A stretch of 64,000 bases of DNA from Pseudomonas monteilii (GTDB taxonomy: Bacteria > Pseudomonadota > Gammaproteobacteria > Pseudomonadales > Pseudomonadaceae), in contig CP013997.1 of assembly GCA_001534745.1 (NCBI GenBank), positions 3,844,001 to 3,908,000 on the forward strand, read 5' to 3'. How positions within the stretch are numbered: the first letter of the stretch is position 1; each line of letters opens with the position of its first letter. Positions 19,625 through 31,783 of the stretch are shown here, in pieces. The translations under genes and the position numbers were made by a program. The notes beneath the pieces were generated by a model. The model was not told the origin of the DNA, did not search any database, and saw only the letters and a program-made list of their open reading frames with translations.

Positions 19625-20266
19625 TCAGGCGTCCCCTTTGGCCAGGTCATCCAGCTTCAGTTGCAGGCCACCGACCGCGGCGTCATCCGACAGCGCAGCC
19701 TTGGCTTTTTCGTAGGCCCCATGGGCATCGTCGGCACGACCCAGCTGTACCAGCAGGTCGCCCTTGAGTTCTTCACGGCTGGCCAGGAAGGCCTTGTCGG
19801 CATCGCCGTCCAGCAGCTTCAGGCCTTCTTCGGCCTTGTTCTGGGCCGCCAGCACGCGGGCCAGACGCTGGCGCGAGATCTCGCCGAGCGTTTCGTTGGC
19901 CGGCTTGTCCATCACGCCCTTGAGCTCGGCGGCGGCATCGTCCAGCTTGCCGTCGTCGACCGCCACGCGGGCCACGAACAGGCTGCCGTACTGAGCGTAG
20001 GCGGTACCGCCATACTCGCTCTTGAGCTTGCTGGAAAGCTCGGCGACCTTGGTCGTGTCTGGCTGGCCGTTGGGCGTCGTCGACGTTTCCAACAGGGCCT
20101 GGTACAGGATCGACGCGCCCTGGGACTGGTTGGCCTGGTACTTGTGCCAGGCCTGCCAGCCCACCACCACGGCGGCGGCCAGCAGCGCGCCGGTCAGCAG
20201 CGGCTTGCCGTTACGGTTCCACCAGTCCTTGGCCTCGGCCATCTGGTCATCATCGGTACTCGACAC
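19625..20266 (-). CDS. yfgM: SecYEG-associated TPR membrane protein YfgM
   Basis: Membrane-anchored periplasmic chaperone-like protein that binds the Sec translocon (with PpiD in E. coli). The 213-residue product has a short cytoplasmic N-terminus, one helix at about 22-40 and TPR-like helices after it. The GTG at 20266 is preceded by AAGGAG seven bases away, giving MSSTDDDQMAEAKDWW, the usual family N-terminus; a start seven codons earlier is less likely. It lies in the hisS-yfgM-bamB run conserved in gammaproteobacteria. Confidence 0.92.
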   Translation of the reverse strand: MSSTDDDQMAEAKDWWNRNGKPLLTGALLAAAVVVGWQAWHKYQANQSQGASILYQALLETSTTPNGQPDTTKVAELSSKLKSEYGGTAYAQYGSLFVARVAVDDGKLDDAAAELKGVMDKPANETLGEISRQRLARVLAAQNKAEEGLKLLDGDADKAFLASREELKGDLLVQLGRADDAHGAYEKAKAALSDDAAVGGLQLKLDDLAKGDA

Positions 20267-20305
20267 CCCAATACTCCTTCTAAGCAATTCGGCTGTTCGA
20301 CCGCT

Positions 20306-21595
20306 TCACGCCTGGGCGAGAGCGGCATCCAGATGCCCGGCCAGGGCATCCCAGGCAATGTTCTGTTGTTCACCCTGGCCACGCAGCGGCTTGAAGCCCA
20401 CCTGCCGAGCAGCCAGCTCGTCGTCGCCCATGATCAGCGCATACAGCGCGCCGCTCTTGTCGGCCTTCTTGAATTGGCTCTTGAAGCTGCCGCCCCCGGC
20501 GTTGACCTGCAGGCGCAGCCCCGGCAGGCGATCGCGCAGCCCTTCGCTCAGGCGCAAGGCCGCCAGCTCCGCCTGCTCGCCGAAGGCGCACAGGTAGACG
20601 TCGACCTGACGGCTGATCGATTCCGGTACCTGGCCCAGGGTCTCGAGCAGCAGGATCAGACGCTCGATGCCCATGGCGAAGCCGACGCCCGTGGTCGGCT
20701 TCCCGCCCATCTGTTCGACCAGTCCATCGTAGCGGCCACCGGCACAGACCGTGCCCTGGGCACCGAGCTTGTCGGTCACCCACTCGAACACCGTCTTGCT
20801 GTAGTAGTCCAGACCGCGCACCAGTTTGGTGTTGAGACGGAACGGAATGCCCGCGGCGTCCAGACGTGCCTTCAGGCCCTCGAAATGCAGGCGCGATTCC
20901 TCGTCGAGATGATCCTCGAGCTTGGGCGCATCGACCAGCACGGCCTGGGTGCCGGCATCCTTGCTGTCGAGGATGCGCAGCGGATTGCTCTTGAGACGGC
21001 GCTGGCTGTCCTCGTCGAGCTGGTCCAGGCGTGCGGACAGGAACTCCACCAGCGCATCGCGATAGCGGGCACGTGCCTCGCTGGTGCCCAGGCTGTTGAG
21101 CTCCAGGGTGACCGCGTCACGGATGCCCAGCTGGCCCCACAGGCGCCAGGTGAGCATGATCAGCTCGGCGTCGATGTCCGGCCCGTCGAGGTTGAACACC
21201 TCGACCCCGATCTGGTGGAACTGCCGGTAGCGGCCTTTCTGCGGACGCTCGTGGCGGAACATCTGGCCGATGTACCAGAGTTTCTGCACCTGGCCATTGC
21301 CGGTGATGCCATGCTCGAGCACGGCACGCACGCAGGCCGCGGTGCCTTCGGGACGCAGCGTCAGCGAATCGCCGTTGCGGTCCTCGAAGGTGTACATCTC
21401 TTTTTCGACGATGTCGGTCACTTCACCGATCGAGCGCTTGAACAGCTCGGTGAACTCGACGATCGGCGTGCGGATCTGGCTGTAGCCATACGTATCCAGC
21501 AGGCCGGCCACGGTGCCTTCGAAGTAACGCCACAGCGGCGACTGCTCGGGCAGGATGTCGTTCATGCCACGAATGGCTTGCAGCGATTTGCTCAC
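20306..21595 (-). CDS. hisS: Histidyl-tRNA synthetase
   Basis: Class II aminoacyl-tRNA synthetase charging tRNA-His. The 429-residue protein has the histidine-pocket stretch LRPEGTA around 80-86, motif 2 starting at FRHERP (113) and ending RQFHQ (128), motif 3 GFAMGIERL, and a C-terminal anticodon-binding domain. It lies between ispG and yfgM on the same strand, 24 bases after ispG, in an order typical of the group. Confidence 0.97.
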   Translation of the reverse strand: MSKSLQAIRGMNDILPEQSPLWRYFEGTVAGLLDTYGYSQIRTPIVEFTELFKRSIGEVTDIVEKEMYTFEDRNGDSLTLRPEGTAACVRAVLEHGITGNGQVQKLWYIGQMFRHERPQKGRYRQFHQIGVEVFNLDGPDIDAELIMLTWRLWGQLGIRDAVTLELNSLGTSEARARYRDALVEFLSARLDQLDEDSQRRLKSNPLRILDSKDAGTQAVLVDAPKLEDHLDEESRLHFEGLKARLDAAGIPFRLNTKLVRGLDYYSKTVFEWVTDKLGAQGTVCAGGRYDGLVEQMGGKPTTGVGFAMGIERLILLLETLGQVPESISRQVDVYLCAFGEQAELAALRLSEGLRDRLPGLRLQVNAGGGSFKSQFKKADKSGALYALIMGDDELAARQVGFKPLRGQGEQQNIAWDALAGHLDAALAQA

Positions 21596-21619
21596 GGAAG
21601 ATCCTTACGCATCTGTCGG

Positions 21620-22729
21620 TCAGCCTCGGGCGATCAATGCCGCGTCGGCCTCGGCCTTTTCGGCCGCTTTCTGGCGGATGAGCTTTTCCAGCTCGTCCAC
21701 CAAGTTGTCATTGGTGAGTTTCTGCGACGGCTTGCCGTCGATGTAGATCAGGTTGGGCGTGCCGCCGGTCAGCCCTACATGGGCTTCCTTGGCTTCACCC
21801 GGACCGTTGACCACACAACCGATCACGGCCACGTCCAGCGGCACCAGCAGGTCTTCGAGGCGGCCTTCCAGGTCGTTCATGGTCTTGACCACGTCGAAGT
21901 TCTGCCGCGAGCAGCTCGGGCAGGCGATGAAGTTGATGCCGCGCGAGCGCAGCCGCAACGACTTGAGGATGTCGTAGCCAACCTTGACCTCTTCCACCGG
22001 GTCGGCGGCCAACGAGATCCGGATGGTATCGCCGATGCCTTCGGCCAGCAGCATACCGAGACCGACCGCCGATTTCACCGTCCCTGAACGCAGGCCACCG
22101 GCTTCGGTAATGCCCAGGTGCAGGGGCTGGACGATCTGGCGGGCCAGCTGGCGGTAGGCGTCGACGGCCATGAACACGTCGGAGGCCTTGACGCTGACCT
22201 TGAAGTCCTGGAAATCCAGCCGGTCCAGGTGCTCGACATGGCGCAGGGCCGACTCGACCAGGGCGGCGGGCGTGGGCTCGCCGTACTTCTTCTGCAGGTC
22301 CTTTTCGAGCGAGCCGGCGTTGACGCCGATGCGGATCGGGATACCCCGGTCGCGGGCGGCGTCGACCACCGCGCGGACGCGGTCTTCACGGCCGATGTTG
22401 CCGGGGTTGATGCGCAGGCAGTCGACGCCCAGCTCGGCCACGCGCAAGGCGATGCGGTAGTCGAAATGAATGTCGGCGACCAGGGGCACCGAAACCCGCT
22501 GCTTGATGCGGCCGAACGCCTCGGCGGCGTCCATGTCCGGCACCGAGACCCGCACGATGTCGACACCGGCATCGACCAGACGGGTGATCTGCGCGACGGT
22601 GGCGTCGACATCGTTGGTGTCGGTGTTGGTCATGCTCTGCACCGCAATGGGCGCATCGCCGCCCACGGGCACCTTGCCTACCCAGATCTTCCGGGATTCG
22701 CGGCGCTTGATCGGAGATTCACCGTGCAT
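21620..22729 (-). CDS. ispG: 4-hydroxy-3-methylbut-2-enyl diphosphate synthase IspG (GcpE)
   Basis: Fe-S enzyme of the MEP isoprenoid pathway that reduces MEcPP to HMBPP. The 369-residue protein has an N-terminal TIM-barrel half. Its C-terminal half carries the cluster ligands Cys270 and Cys273 (CPSC), Cys305 (GCVVNGPGE) and Glu312. It depends on Fe-S assembly, encoded a few genes away, and on flavodoxin or ferredoxin electrons. The gene starts three bases after the stop of the RodZ-like gene. Confidence 0.97.
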   Translation of the reverse strand: MHGESPIKRRESRKIWVGKVPVGGDAPIAVQSMTNTDTNDVDATVAQITRLVDAGVDIVRVSVPDMDAAEAFGRIKQRVSVPLVADIHFDYRIALRVAELGVDCLRINPGNIGREDRVRAVVDAARDRGIPIRIGVNAGSLEKDLQKKYGEPTPAALVESALRHVEHLDRLDFQDFKVSVKASDVFMAVDAYRQLARQIVQPLHLGITEAGGLRSGTVKSAVGLGMLLAEGIGDTIRISLAADPVEEVKVGYDILKSLRLRSRGINFIACPSCSRQNFDVVKTMNDLEGRLEDLLVPLDVAVIGCVVNGPGEAKEAHVGLTGGTPNLIYIDGKPSQKLTNDNLVDELEKLIRQKAAEKAEADAALIARG

Positions 22730-22732
22730 GGA

Positions 22733-23722
22733 TTACTGTCCCAACTTGAGGCGGGCGGTCTGGCCGCTGGTGAACGGTGCGGTATCGACCGCCTGGCCGT
22801 TATAGGAAACCTGGGCGCCGCGCGCGTAGCCCAGGCGCACCGCGAGCGGTGGCTTGCCGGACAGCTCGAGGCGATCGCCCTTGCGCTTGACGCCGCTGGA
22901 CAGCACCTTGCCGGTGGCATCGGTGACCTGGGTCCAGCAGTCGGCGGAAAAATCGATGGCCAACTGGCCCTGGCCGGCCACTGGCGCGGCGGCAGGCGCC
23001 GGGGCCGTCGTCGGGGCTGGCTGGGTCGTCGTCGCTGGCGGCGTCACGGCGGACACGGCCGGTGCGGTGCTGGCGGTCGCCGGCGCGCTCGAGGCCGTCA
23101 CCGGCGCAGTGCCCTGGGACGGCGCAGGCGCATCGGCCACGGCGTCATTGCTTGCCTGCGGCAGGGCCAGGGGGGCCGACTCGGGCTGCTCGCCCGCGGC
23201 GACGGCCTGGTCTTCAGGCTCGTCCAACGGATGGATCTGGGTCGTGCCGTCGGCACTTTCGACCTCGACGTGCTCCATGGCCAGGTTGCCCGCGTCCTTG
23301 CGCGGACCACCCTGGTCCTGCCACCAGGCGAACCCGCCGCCCACGACGGCCAGCAACAGCAGCAGGCTGACGCCGCGCAGGATGTTGTGGGACAGGCGCA
23401 TGGGTTCTTCGATACGGCCCAGCGAATGCACGTCGCTGCCCTTGGCGTGGGTGCCGGTGTGCTGATCGAAGGCATCGACCAGGGGCGCCTGGTCCAGGTC
23501 GAGCAGTTTCGCATAGGCGCGGATGTAGCCGCGTGCGAAGGTGTGTCCGGGCAGCCGATCGAAGGCGCCCGTTTCGAGATGGTTCAGCGAACTGACGGTC
23601 AGGTTGAGCTTGCTGGCCACTTCAGCCTGGGTCCAGCCACGGCTTTCGCGGGCCTGACGCAAGCGCTCACCGGGATGCTGGCCAGTCGCTGCTGCTAGTT
23701 CGGGATGCGCGGCTTTCATCAT
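22733..23722 (-). CDS. rodZ: RodZ-like cell-shape protein (HTH, single membrane helix, DUF4115)
   Basis: A 329-residue protein with a cytoplasmic helix-turn-helix domain at about 18-80 (LRQARESRGWTQAEVA), one membrane helix near 115-133, a low-complexity Ala/Thr/Pro linker near 195-255 and a C-terminal periplasmic DUF4115 domain. RodZ links MreB filaments to the wall elongation machine. Position between pilF and ispG is typical of pseudomonads. Its start overlaps the pilF stop by four bases. Confidence 0.9.
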   Translation of the reverse strand: MMKAAHPELAAATGQHPGERLRQARESRGWTQAEVASKLNLTVSSLNHLETGAFDRLPGHTFARGYIRAYAKLLDLDQAPLVDAFDQHTGTHAKGSDVHSLGRIEEPMRLSHNILRGVSLLLLLAVVGGGFAWWQDQGGPRKDAGNLAMEHVEVESADGTTQIHPLDEPEDQAVAAGEQPESAPLALPQASNDAVADAPAPSQGTAPVTASSAPATASTAPAVSAVTPPATTTQPAPTTAPAPAAAPVAGQGQLAIDFSADCWTQVTDATGKVLSSGVKRKGDRLELSGKPPLAVRLGYARGAQVSYNGQAVDTAPFTSGQTARLKLGQ

Positions 23723-24477
23723 TGCTCCGACAGGTAGTGCTGATAGTCCGGCGTGCCGGGGTAAAGTCCATTCAGGGCGCGGTCCGAGGCGGTCGCCTGC
23801 CTGCCGGCGTCTGTCTCGCGCGACAGCCGCCGTTCCAGCGCCTGACTGCGTGGACCGGGTTCGGCCACCTGCTTGAAACGCTCATGGTAGTCACGCGCCT
23901 GCTCCAGGTCGCCTTCATCGAGCGACAGCTCGGCCAGCGCCAGCAAGGCACGTGGCTGATGGGGATCGAGCGTGACGGCCTTGCGCAGGTAGGCCTGGGC
24001 CTCGTCGCGACGACCGAGCTTCAGGGCCGTCATGCCCAGGTTGCCGTACACCTGCGGACGCTCAGGATACAGCGTATCGCTGGCCGCTTGGCGAAACATC
24101 TGCTCGGCCTGGGCAAATTCTCCACGAGCATAAAGGAAACTGCCGAAGTTGTTGCAGATTCGTGCGTCATGGGGGCGCGTGGCGAGGGCGGTACGAAAAT
24201 GCGTCCTGGCGGTTTCGTCATCTTCTTCGGCCTGCGCCACCAGTGCCAGGGCCGCATGGGCGTCGGCATCCCGGGGGTCGAGCGCCAGCGCGCGCATCAG
24301 GGGAACCTTGGCTTGCTGCACCCGCCCCTGGTGTAGGTAGCCCAGGCCCAGCTGTACGGAAGCCCGCCCCGCCTGCGCCCTGCCCTCGCGACTGGCGAGC
24401 GGATCGACCGCGCCGCTGGTGACGCAACCGGCCAGCAGCGAGAGCGACAGCATCGACAGCGCGGCGCGCAGGGTCAT
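23719..24477 (-). CDS. pilF: Type IV pilus biogenesis lipoprotein PilF/PilW (pilotin)
   Basis: Outer-membrane-targeted TPR lipoprotein needed for PilQ secretin assembly. The 252-residue product has a lipoprotein signal with lipobox LLAGC (Cys18) followed by repeated TPR units (YLHQGRVQQA, ADAHAALALVA, NNFGSFLYARGEF). It sits between rlmN and rodZ, as in other pseudomonads, and overlaps rodZ by four bases. Confidence 0.92.
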   Translation of the reverse strand: MTLRAALSMLSLSLLAGCVTSGAVDPLASREGRAQAGRASVQLGLGYLHQGRVQQAKVPLMRALALDPRDADAHAALALVAQAEEDDETARTHFRTALATRPHDARICNNFGSFLYARGEFAQAEQMFRQAASDTLYPERPQVYGNLGMTALKLGRRDEAQAYLRKAVTLDPHQPRALLALAELSLDEGDLEQARDYHERFKQVAEPGPRSQALERRLSRETDAGRQATASDRALNGLYPGTPDYQHYLSEQ

Positions 24478-24490
24478 CGGCGCGGTTCCG

Positions 24491-25636
24491 TCAGTTGCCT
24501 GCGGCGCCGTCGTTCATCTCGGCGTCAGCGTTGAGCTGGCGCACGGCGATGTAACGCTCGCTGCGTCGAGTGCGGTCCATGACCTGGCCGACGAGCTGCC
24601 CGCAGGCGGCATCGATGTCCTCGCCACGGGTGGTCCGGGTGGTAACGTTGAAGCCACCATGGTGCAGCAGGTCCTGGAAGCGCCGGATCGCGTTGTTGCT
24701 GGGGCGCTCGTAGCCCGAGTGCGGGAACGGGTTGAACGGGATCAGGTTGATCTTGCACGGCACGTCGCGCAGCAGCTCGATCATTTCGGCCGCGTGCTGC
24801 GGCTGGTCGTTGACGTCCTTGAGCAGCGTGTACTCGATGGTCAGCACGCGCTTGCCACCCAGGGTGGCCATGTAGCCCAGGCACGAGTCCAGCAGCATCT
24901 TGAGCGGGTACTTGCGGTTGATCGGCACCAGCTGGTTGCGCAGCTCATCGTTCGGCGCGTGCAGCGACAGCGCCAGGGAAACGTCGATGTGCTTGGCCAG
25001 CTCGTCGATCATCGGCACCACGCCGGAGGTCGACAGGGTGACGCGACGCTTGGAAATGCCATAGCCCAGATCGTCCATCATGATCTTCATGGCGGCGATG
25101 ACATTGTCGAAGTTCAGCAGGGGCTCGCCCATGCCCATCATGACCACGTTGGTGATGGCGCGGTCGATCTTGGCCGGGACGGTCCCGAAGGATTTGTTCG
25201 CGACCCACACCTGACCGATGACTTCGGCGGCGGTGAGGTTGCTGTTGAAGCCTTGCTTGCCGGTGGAGCAGAAACTGCAGTCCAGGGCACAGCCGGCCTG
25301 GGACGACACGCACAGGGTGCCACGGTCGTCGGTAGGGATGTAGACGGTCTCGACGCAGCTGCCAGAGGCAACGCGGACCACCCACTTGCGCGTTCCGTCG
25401 GCGGAGATGTCTTCACTGACCACTTCCGGCGCGCGAATCTCGGCAACGCCCTTGAGCTTTTCGCGCAAGGCCTTGCCGACGTTGGTCATGGCGTCGAAAT
25501 CATCGACGCCAAAGTGGTGAATCCATTTCATCACCTGCCCGGCACGGAAGCGCTTCTCCCCGATCGAGTCGAAGAACTGTTCCATTTCCGGCTGGGTCAG
25601 CCCCAGCAGGTTGATCTTTTCAGCAGATGTCGTCAT
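24491..25636 (-). CDS. rlmN: Dual-specificity 23S rRNA/tRNA C2-adenine methyltransferase RlmN
   Basis: Radical-SAM enzyme that methylates A2503 of 23S rRNA and A37 of some tRNAs. The 381-residue protein has the CxxxCxxC cluster motif as Cys116, Cys120 and Cys123 (CALDCSFC). The C-terminal Cys345 in DIDAACGQL corresponds to the methyl-carrying cysteine. It lies 13 bases before pilF and 28 bases after ndk on the same strand. Confidence 0.97.
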   Translation of the reverse strand: MTTSAEKINLLGLTQPEMEQFFDSIGEKRFRAGQVMKWIHHFGVDDFDAMTNVGKALREKLKGVAEIRAPEVVSEDISADGTRKWVVRVASGSCVETVYIPTDDRGTLCVSSQAGCALDCSFCSTGKQGFNSNLTAAEVIGQVWVANKSFGTVPAKIDRAITNVVMMGMGEPLLNFDNVIAAMKIMMDDLGYGISKRRVTLSTSGVVPMIDELAKHIDVSLALSLHAPNDELRNQLVPINRKYPLKMLLDSCLGYMATLGGKRVLTIEYTLLKDVNDQPQHAAEMIELLRDVPCKINLIPFNPFPHSGYERPSNNAIRRFQDLLHHGGFNVTTRTTRGEDIDAACGQLVGQVMDRTRRSERYIAVRQLNADAEMNDGAAGN

Positions 25637-25664
25637 GGATTCACCCTCACTCGTCAGCCTTCGC

Positions 25665-26090
25665 TTAGCGAGTGGTTACCTCGGTAGCAGCGAAGAAGTA
25701 AGCGATTTCGCGAGCGGCAGCGGCTTCGGAGTCCGAACCGTGCACGGCGTTGGCGTCGATCGACTCGGCGAAGTCGGCGCGGATGGTGCCGGCAGCGGCT
25801 TCTTTCGGGTTGGTGGCGCCCATCAGCTCACGGTTGCGCGCGATGGCGTTCTCGCCTTCCAGCACCTGAACCACGACAGGACCGGAGGTCATGAAGGCAA
25901 CCAGGTCACCGAAGAAGCCGCGCTCTTTGTGCTCGGCGTAGAAGCCTTCGGCTTCGGCCTTGGACAGCTGCTTGATCTTGGAAGCGACGATGCGCAGGCC
26001 GGCTTCTTCGAAGCGCGAGGTGATCTTGCCGATCACGTTCTTGGCAACGGCGTCAGGCTTGATGATGGAGAAAGTACGTTGAACAGCCAT
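25665..26090 (-). CDS. ndk: Nucleoside diphosphate kinase
   Basis: Transfers the gamma-phosphate between nucleotides through a phosphohistidine. The 141-residue protein has the active-site His117 in NAVHGSDS and the conserved [10 protein letters not shown] start. It heads the ndk-rlmN-pilF run; its promoter appears to overlap the isc operon terminator just upstream. Confidence 0.97.
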   Translation of the reverse strand: MAVQRTFSIIKPDAVAKNVIGKITSRFEEAGLRIVASKIKQLSKAEAEGFYAEHKERGFFGDLVAFMTSGPVVVQVLEGENAIARNRELMGATNPKEAAAGTIRADFAESIDANAVHGSDSEAAAAREIAYFFAATEVTTR

Positions 26091-26117
26091 GGAAAACTCC
26101 GGAATTTGAGTGTTGCG

Positions 26118-26149
26118 AAAAATTGAACCCGCGGATTATACGCGGGTTC
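26118..26149 (-). terminator. Intrinsic terminator of the isc operon
   Basis: On the minus strand, arms GAACCCGCG and CGCGGGTTC enclose a 7-base loop TATAATC and are followed by AATTTTT. It lies about 30 bases after the iscX stop. The loop itself is a perfect -10 hexamer; see the overlapping promoter. Confidence 0.8.
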
Positions 26150-26163
26150 CAGGGGATTGCCTA
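26135..26163 (-). promoter_or_regulatory. Sigma-70 promoter of ndk, embedded in the isc terminator
   Basis: On the minus strand, TAGGCA (four of six consensus bases) and a perfect TATAAT are 17 bases apart. The predicted start is about 37 bases before the ndk ATG. The -10 element is the loop of the upstream operon's terminator hairpin. Confidence 0.6.
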
Positions 26164-26178
26164 ACCTGCCGAAGCGAC

Positions 26179-26379
26179 TCAGTCGGCTTCTTCGATCCAC
26201 GCCGCCTGGATGGCTTCGAGCACCTTTTCACCGGCGCGCTTGGGATCGTCGGAAAACTCCGGCAGCTCCTGCACCCATTTGTGCAGCTGGACGAAATTCA
26301 CATAGCGAGGATCGACGTCCGGCTTGCTTTCGGCAAGCTGGATGGCGATCTCAAGTACGTCAACCCATTTCAGACTCAT
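26179..26379 (-). CDS. iscX: Fe-S assembly accessory protein IscX
   Basis: Small acidic protein (66 residues) that binds IscS and may modulate iron delivery. The sequence LKWVDVLEIAIQLAE and the ending EAIQAAWIEEAD are typical. It is the last gene of the isc operon, 11 bases after fdx. Confidence 0.95.
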   Translation of the reverse strand: MSLKWVDVLEIAIQLAESKPDVDPRYVNFVQLHKWVQELPEFSDDPKRAGEKVLEAIQAAWIEEAD

Positions 26380-26390
26380 GCAGACGGCCC

Positions 26391-26732
26391 TCAGTGCGGC
26401 GCTTCAGCGGCGTGGTTGAGCGAGTACTTGGGGATCTCGATGGTCAGGTCCTCATCGGCCACCACCACCTGGCAACCCAGGCGCGACTGCGCTTCCAGGC
26501 CCCAGGCCTTGTCCAGCATGTCTTCCTCGAGCTCGTCGGCCTCTTCGAGCGAATCGAAGCCCTGGCGCACGATGCAATGGCAGGTGGTGCAGGCCTTGAC
26601 GCCGCCGCAGGCGCTTTCCATCTCGATGTGATGGTCATGGGCCAGTTCCAGGATGTTGGTCCCGGCTGGCACGTCCACGGTCAGCCCTTCGGGGCAGAAT
26701 TTCTCATGCGGCAGGAATGTCACCAGCGGCAT
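26391..26732 (-). CDS. fdx: 2Fe-2S ferredoxin of the ISC system
   Basis: Adrenodoxin-type ferredoxin that supplies electrons for Fe-S cluster assembly. The 113-residue protein has the four cluster cysteines Cys42, Cys48, Cys51 (CGGVKACTTC) and Cys87. It lies between hscA and iscX, three bases after hscA. Confidence 0.96.
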   Translation of the reverse strand: MPLVTFLPHEKFCPEGLTVDVPAGTNILELAHDHHIEMESACGGVKACTTCHCIVRQGFDSLEEADELEEDMLDKAWGLEAQSRLGCQVVVADEDLTIEIPKYSLNHAAEAPH

Positions 26733-26735
26733 CGG

Positions 26736-28598
<1,863 letters not shown>

Positions 28599-28640
28599 GC
28601 TTATCTGAATACCTTAGGCGTCGTCACGGTCGACACCGGG

Positions 28641-29162
28641 TTAATCGTCGAGGCGCTCTTCGAGTTGGCGCACTTCTTGGGCGAGCTTGTCGAGGAACTG
28701 CATGCGGCGCATCAGGCGTTCGGCCTGTTCACGCTGTGCTGCATCGTCCCAGCAGGCGGCGAAGGCCTCGTCGAGCGCGCTCTGCGCAGCCTTGACGCGG
28801 CGCTTGAAGACCGCGACACCGTCGAGGTCGGCCTCGTCGTGCAGCTCCTCGAGCTCTTCACGCCACTGCATCTGCTGCATCAGGAAGTCCGGGTCGTGGA
28901 CCGTCACTTCCTGAGGCACCTCTTGCCCATCAAGGGCCAGCAGGTAGCGGGCGCGCCGCGGGGCGCTGCGCAGGGTCTGGTAGGCTTCGTTGAGCGCGGC
29001 GGAGCGCTCGAGCGCGAGGCGCTGCTCACGTTCGGACGCATCGGCGAAGCGATCCGGGTGGACCTCGCGGGCCAGTTCACGGTAGCGAACGGCCAGCGCA
29101 TCGAGGTCCAGGCGGAATGCCGGCTGGAGGTCGAACAGGGCGAAATGGCAAGGAGTACCCAC
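28641..29162 (-). CDS. hscB: Fe-S assembly J-domain co-chaperone HscB
   Basis: J-protein that delivers IscU to HscA and stimulates its ATPase. From the GTG at 29162 the protein has 173 residues with the HPD motif at 35-37 in a J-domain and a C-terminal three-helix domain. GTG is preferred because TGAGG lies just upstream and the next longer start would overlap iscA; the 173-residue size is typical. Confidence 0.95.
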   Translation of the reverse strand: MGTPCHFALFDLQPAFRLDLDALAVRYRELAREVHPDRFADASEREQRLALERSAALNEAYQTLRSAPRRARYLLALDGQEVPQEVTVHDPDFLMQQMQWREELEELHDEADLDGVAVFKRRVKAAQSALDEAFAACWDDAAQREQAERLMRRMQFLDKLAQEVRQLEERLDD

Positions 29163-29169
29163 GGCAGCC

Positions 29170-29493
29170 TCAGACGTTGAAGCTTTCGCCGCAGCCACAC
29201 TCACCGCGCACGTTGGGGTTGTTGAACCTGAAGCCTTCGTTCAACCCTTCCTTGACGAAGTCCAGCTCGGTGCCGTCGAGGTAGACCAGGCTCTTGGGGT
29301 CGATGATGACCTTCACGCCGTGGTTCTCGAAGACCTGGTCTTCATCGGCCAGTTCGTCGACGAACTCCAGCACGTAGGCCAGGCCCGAGCAGCCGGTGGT
29401 GCGCACGCCCAGACGAATGCCTTCGCCCTTGCCGCGACCCTGGAGGGAACGCCGCACATGGTTGGCGGCGGCTTCTGTCATGCTGATAGCCAT
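29170..29493 (-). CDS. iscA: Fe-S cluster assembly/carrier protein IscA
   Basis: A-type carrier passing Fe-S clusters or iron to apoproteins. The 107-residue protein has all three conserved cysteines, Cys35 (TTGCSG) and Cys99/Cys101 (GECGCGES). It lies between iscU and hscB. Confidence 0.97.
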   Translation of the reverse strand: MAISMTEAAANHVRRSLQGRGKGEGIRLGVRTTGCSGLAYVLEFVDELADEDQVFENHGVKVIIDPKSLVYLDGTELDFVKEGLNEGFRFNNPNVRGECGCGESFNV

Positions 29494-29521
29494 CGAGACT
29501 CCTTACCTTGCGACAGGCGAG

Positions 29522-29908
29522 TTAAAGCAAACCTTTCTTCTGCTTGTAGTCGCGTACGGCCGCCTTGATGGCGTCCTCGGCGAGCACGGAGCAGTGGATC
29601 TTCACCGGCGGCAGGGCCAGTTCTTCGGCCAGCTGGGTGTTCTTGATGGTTTCGGCTTCGTCGAGGGTCTTGCCCTTCATCCACTCGGTGGCCAGCGAGC
29701 TGGAGGCGATGGCCGAACCGCAACCGTAGGTCTTGAACTTGGCATCTTCGATGACGCCCTGCTCGTTGACCTTGATCTGCAGGCGCATCACGTCGCCGCA
29801 CGCCGGAGCGCCGACCATGCCGGTACCGACATCGGGATCCTCGGCGTTCATCTTGCCGACGTTGCGCGGATTTTCGTAGTGGTCGATGACCTTTTCGCTA
29901 TATGCCAT
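29522..29908 (-). CDS. iscU: Fe-S cluster scaffold protein IscU
   Basis: Scaffold on which IscS-derived sulfur and iron are assembled. The 128-residue protein carries the three ligand cysteines Cys37 (APACGD), Cys63 (YGCGSA) and Cys106 (KIHCSV), and the HscA-recognition loop LPPVK at 99-103. It lies between iscS and iscA. Confidence 0.98.
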   Translation of the reverse strand: MAYSEKVIDHYENPRNVGKMNAEDPDVGTGMVGAPACGDVMRLQIKVNEQGVIEDAKFKTYGCGSAIASSSLATEWMKGKTLDEAETIKNTQLAEELALPPVKIHCSVLAEDAIKAAVRDYKQKKGLL

Positions 29909-29965
29909 GGTGCAATTCCTTCCTCATCTGGGAGCCGCTCTTGCCGGCGACTGCTTGGCGGCTGC

Positions 29966-31180
29966 TTAGTGGGCGGCCCATTCGATCTTGGAGATGTCGA
30001 CGCCGTCCTTGTACATGTCCCACAGCGGCGACAGTTCACGCAGCTTGCTGACCGCTTCGCAGACCTTGCGGGCGGCATGGTCGACGTCTTCTTCGGTGGT
30101 GAAACGGCCGAAGGAGAAACGGATGGAGCTGTGCGCCAGCTCGTCGTTGCGACCCAGTGCACGCAGCACGTAGGACGGCTCGAGCGACGCGGAGGTGCAG
30201 GCCGAGCCGGACGAGACGGCGATGTCCTTGAGCGACATCAGCAGCGACTCGCCTTCGACGTAGTTGAAGCTCAGGTTCAGGTTGTGCGGTACGCGGGCGG
30301 TGCTGCTGCCGTTGATGTACAGCTCTTCGAGGTCGGAGACCTGGCTGAAGAAGCGGTCGCTCAGGGCCTTGATGCGCACGTTCTCGGCGGCCATTTCCTG
30401 CTTGGCGATGGCGAAGGCTTCACCCATGCCAACGATCTGGTGGGTCGGCAGGGTGCCGGAACGCATACCGCGCTCGTGGCCGCCACCGTGAATCCCCGCT
30501 TCCAGACGCACGCGCGGCTTGCGGCTGACGTACAGCGCGCCGATGCCCTTGGGCCCGTAGACCTTGTGCGCGGAGAACGACATCAGGTCGACCTTGAGCT
30601 TCTGCAGGTCGATCTCGACCTTGCCGGCCGACTGCGCGGCATCGACGTGGAACAGCACGCCACGCGAGCGGGTCAGTTCGCCGATCGCGGCGATGTCGGT
30701 GATGGAGCCGACTTCGTTGTTCACGTGCATGATCGACACCAGGATGGTGTCATCGCGCAGGGCCGCCTCGACCATGGCCGGGGTGACGATGCCGTCTTCG
30801 CCAGGCTCGAGGTAGGTGACTTCGAAGCCTTCACGCTCCAGCTGGCGAGCGGTGTCGAGGATCGCCTTGTGCTCGACCTTCGAGGTGATGATGTGCTTGC
30901 CCTTGGTGGCGTAGAAATGCGCCACGCCCTTGAGGGCCAGGTTGTCCGACTCGGTGGCGCCACTGGTCCAGACGATCTCGCGCGGGTCGGCGTTGATCAG
31001 TTCGGCCACTTGGCGGCGAGCGTGTTCGACGGCCTCTTCGGCCTTCCAGCCGAACAGGTGCGAGCGCGACGCCGGGTTACCGAAGTTTCCGTCGAGCGTC
31101 AGGCATTCGACCATTTTCTGGGCGACGCGTGGATCGACTGGCGTGGTCGCGGAGTAATCGAGGTAGATCGGCAACTTCAT
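29966..31180 (-). CDS. iscS: Cysteine desulfurase IscS
   Basis: PLP enzyme turning cysteine into alanine plus a persulfide used for Fe-S clusters, tRNA thiolation and molybdopterin. In 404 residues it has the PLP lysine Lys206 (SAHKVYGP) and the persulfide Cys328 ([10 protein letters not shown]) on the mobile loop. It is the second gene of the isc operon, 42 bases after iscR. Confidence 0.98.
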   Translation of the reverse strand: MKLPIYLDYSATTPVDPRVAQKMVECLTLDGNFGNPASRSHLFGWKAEEAVEHARRQVAELINADPREIVWTSGATESDNLALKGVAHFYATKGKHIITSKVEHKAILDTARQLEREGFEVTYLEPGEDGIVTPAMVEAALRDDTILVSIMHVNNEVGSITDIAAIGELTRSRGVLFHVDAAQSAGKVEIDLQKLKVDLMSFSAHKVYGPKGIGALYVSRKPRVRLEAGIHGGGHERGMRSGTLPTHQIVGMGEAFAIAKQEMAAENVRIKALSDRFFSQVSDLEELYINGSSTARVPHNLNLSFNYVEGESLLMSLKDIAVSSGSACTSASLEPSYVLRALGRNDELAHSSIRFSFGRFTTEEDVDHAARKVCEAVSKLRELSPLWDMYKDGVDISKIEWAAH

Positions 31181-31222
31181 TTCGTATCTCCTATCAGGCG
31201 GTCGCGCCGCTCGTCGAAACGG

Positions 31223-31714
31223 TCATTCGACGGCGGACGTCTCAATCTTGTCCAGGTGGGCGGAACGGCCCGCGACACGGCGCAGGTCCTGGCGGTGGGC
31301 AACTTCCTGGACTTCTCGGCGGATGACCAGATCGGCCAGGCTGATACCACTGAGGAACGTGTGGATCTGCTCGCTGAGGTCACACCACAGGTGGTGCGTC
31401 AGGCAGGTATCGCCACCATGGCAATCGCCCAGCCCCTGGCAACGGGTAGCGTCGACCGACTCGTTGACCGCGTCGATGACTTGCGAGACCTGGATGGTGT
31501 CCATGCCTCGGGACAGCTGGTAGCCGCCGCCGGGGCCTCGTACGCTGGAAACCAGGCTGTTGCGACGCAACTTGGCGAACAACTGTTCCAGGTAGGAAAG
31601 GGAAATGCCCTGGCGTTCGGAGATGTCGGCCAACGATACCGGTCCATGCGTGGCATGCAATGCCAGATCGAGCATGGCAGTCACCGCGTATCGGCCTTTG
31701 GTAGTCAATCGCAT
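31223..31714 (-). CDS. iscR: Fe-S sensing transcriptional regulator IscR
   Basis: Rrf2-family repressor of the isc operon that binds type 1 sites when it carries a 2Fe-2S cluster. The 163-residue protein has an N-terminal winged helix and the cluster ligands Cys92, Cys98, Cys104 and His107, matching the E. coli positions. It is the first gene of the operon. Two adjacent type 1-like sites overlap its promoter, so negative autoregulation is expected. Confidence 0.97.
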   Translation of the reverse strand: MRLTTKGRYAVTAMLDLALHATHGPVSLADISERQGISLSYLEQLFAKLRRNSLVSSVRGPGGGYQLSRGMDTIQVSQVIDAVNESVDATRCQGLGDCHGGDTCLTHHLWCDLSEQIHTFLSGISLADLVIRREVQEVAHRQDLRRVAGRSAHLDKIETSAVE

Positions 31715-31754
31715 GGCTATCGGGTACCACGGGAGTTACAGGATAGTGGACGGG

Positions 31755-31783
31755 ATTATGCAATTTCCGAGCATTCAAGTCAA
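31755..31783 (-). promoter_or_regulatory. isc operon promoter
   Basis: On the minus strand, TTGACT and CATAAT are spaced 17 bases apart, with a predicted start about 35 bases before the iscR ATG. The -35 lies inside the proximal IscR-like site, so bound IscR would block RNA polymerase. Confidence 0.8.

Noticed and set aside
19478..22087. Plus-strand open frame of ~870 codons opposite bamB, yfgM, hisS and ispG
   Set aside because: Same cause: it crosses four real minus-strand genes and reads as His/Gln/Leu-rich shadow protein.
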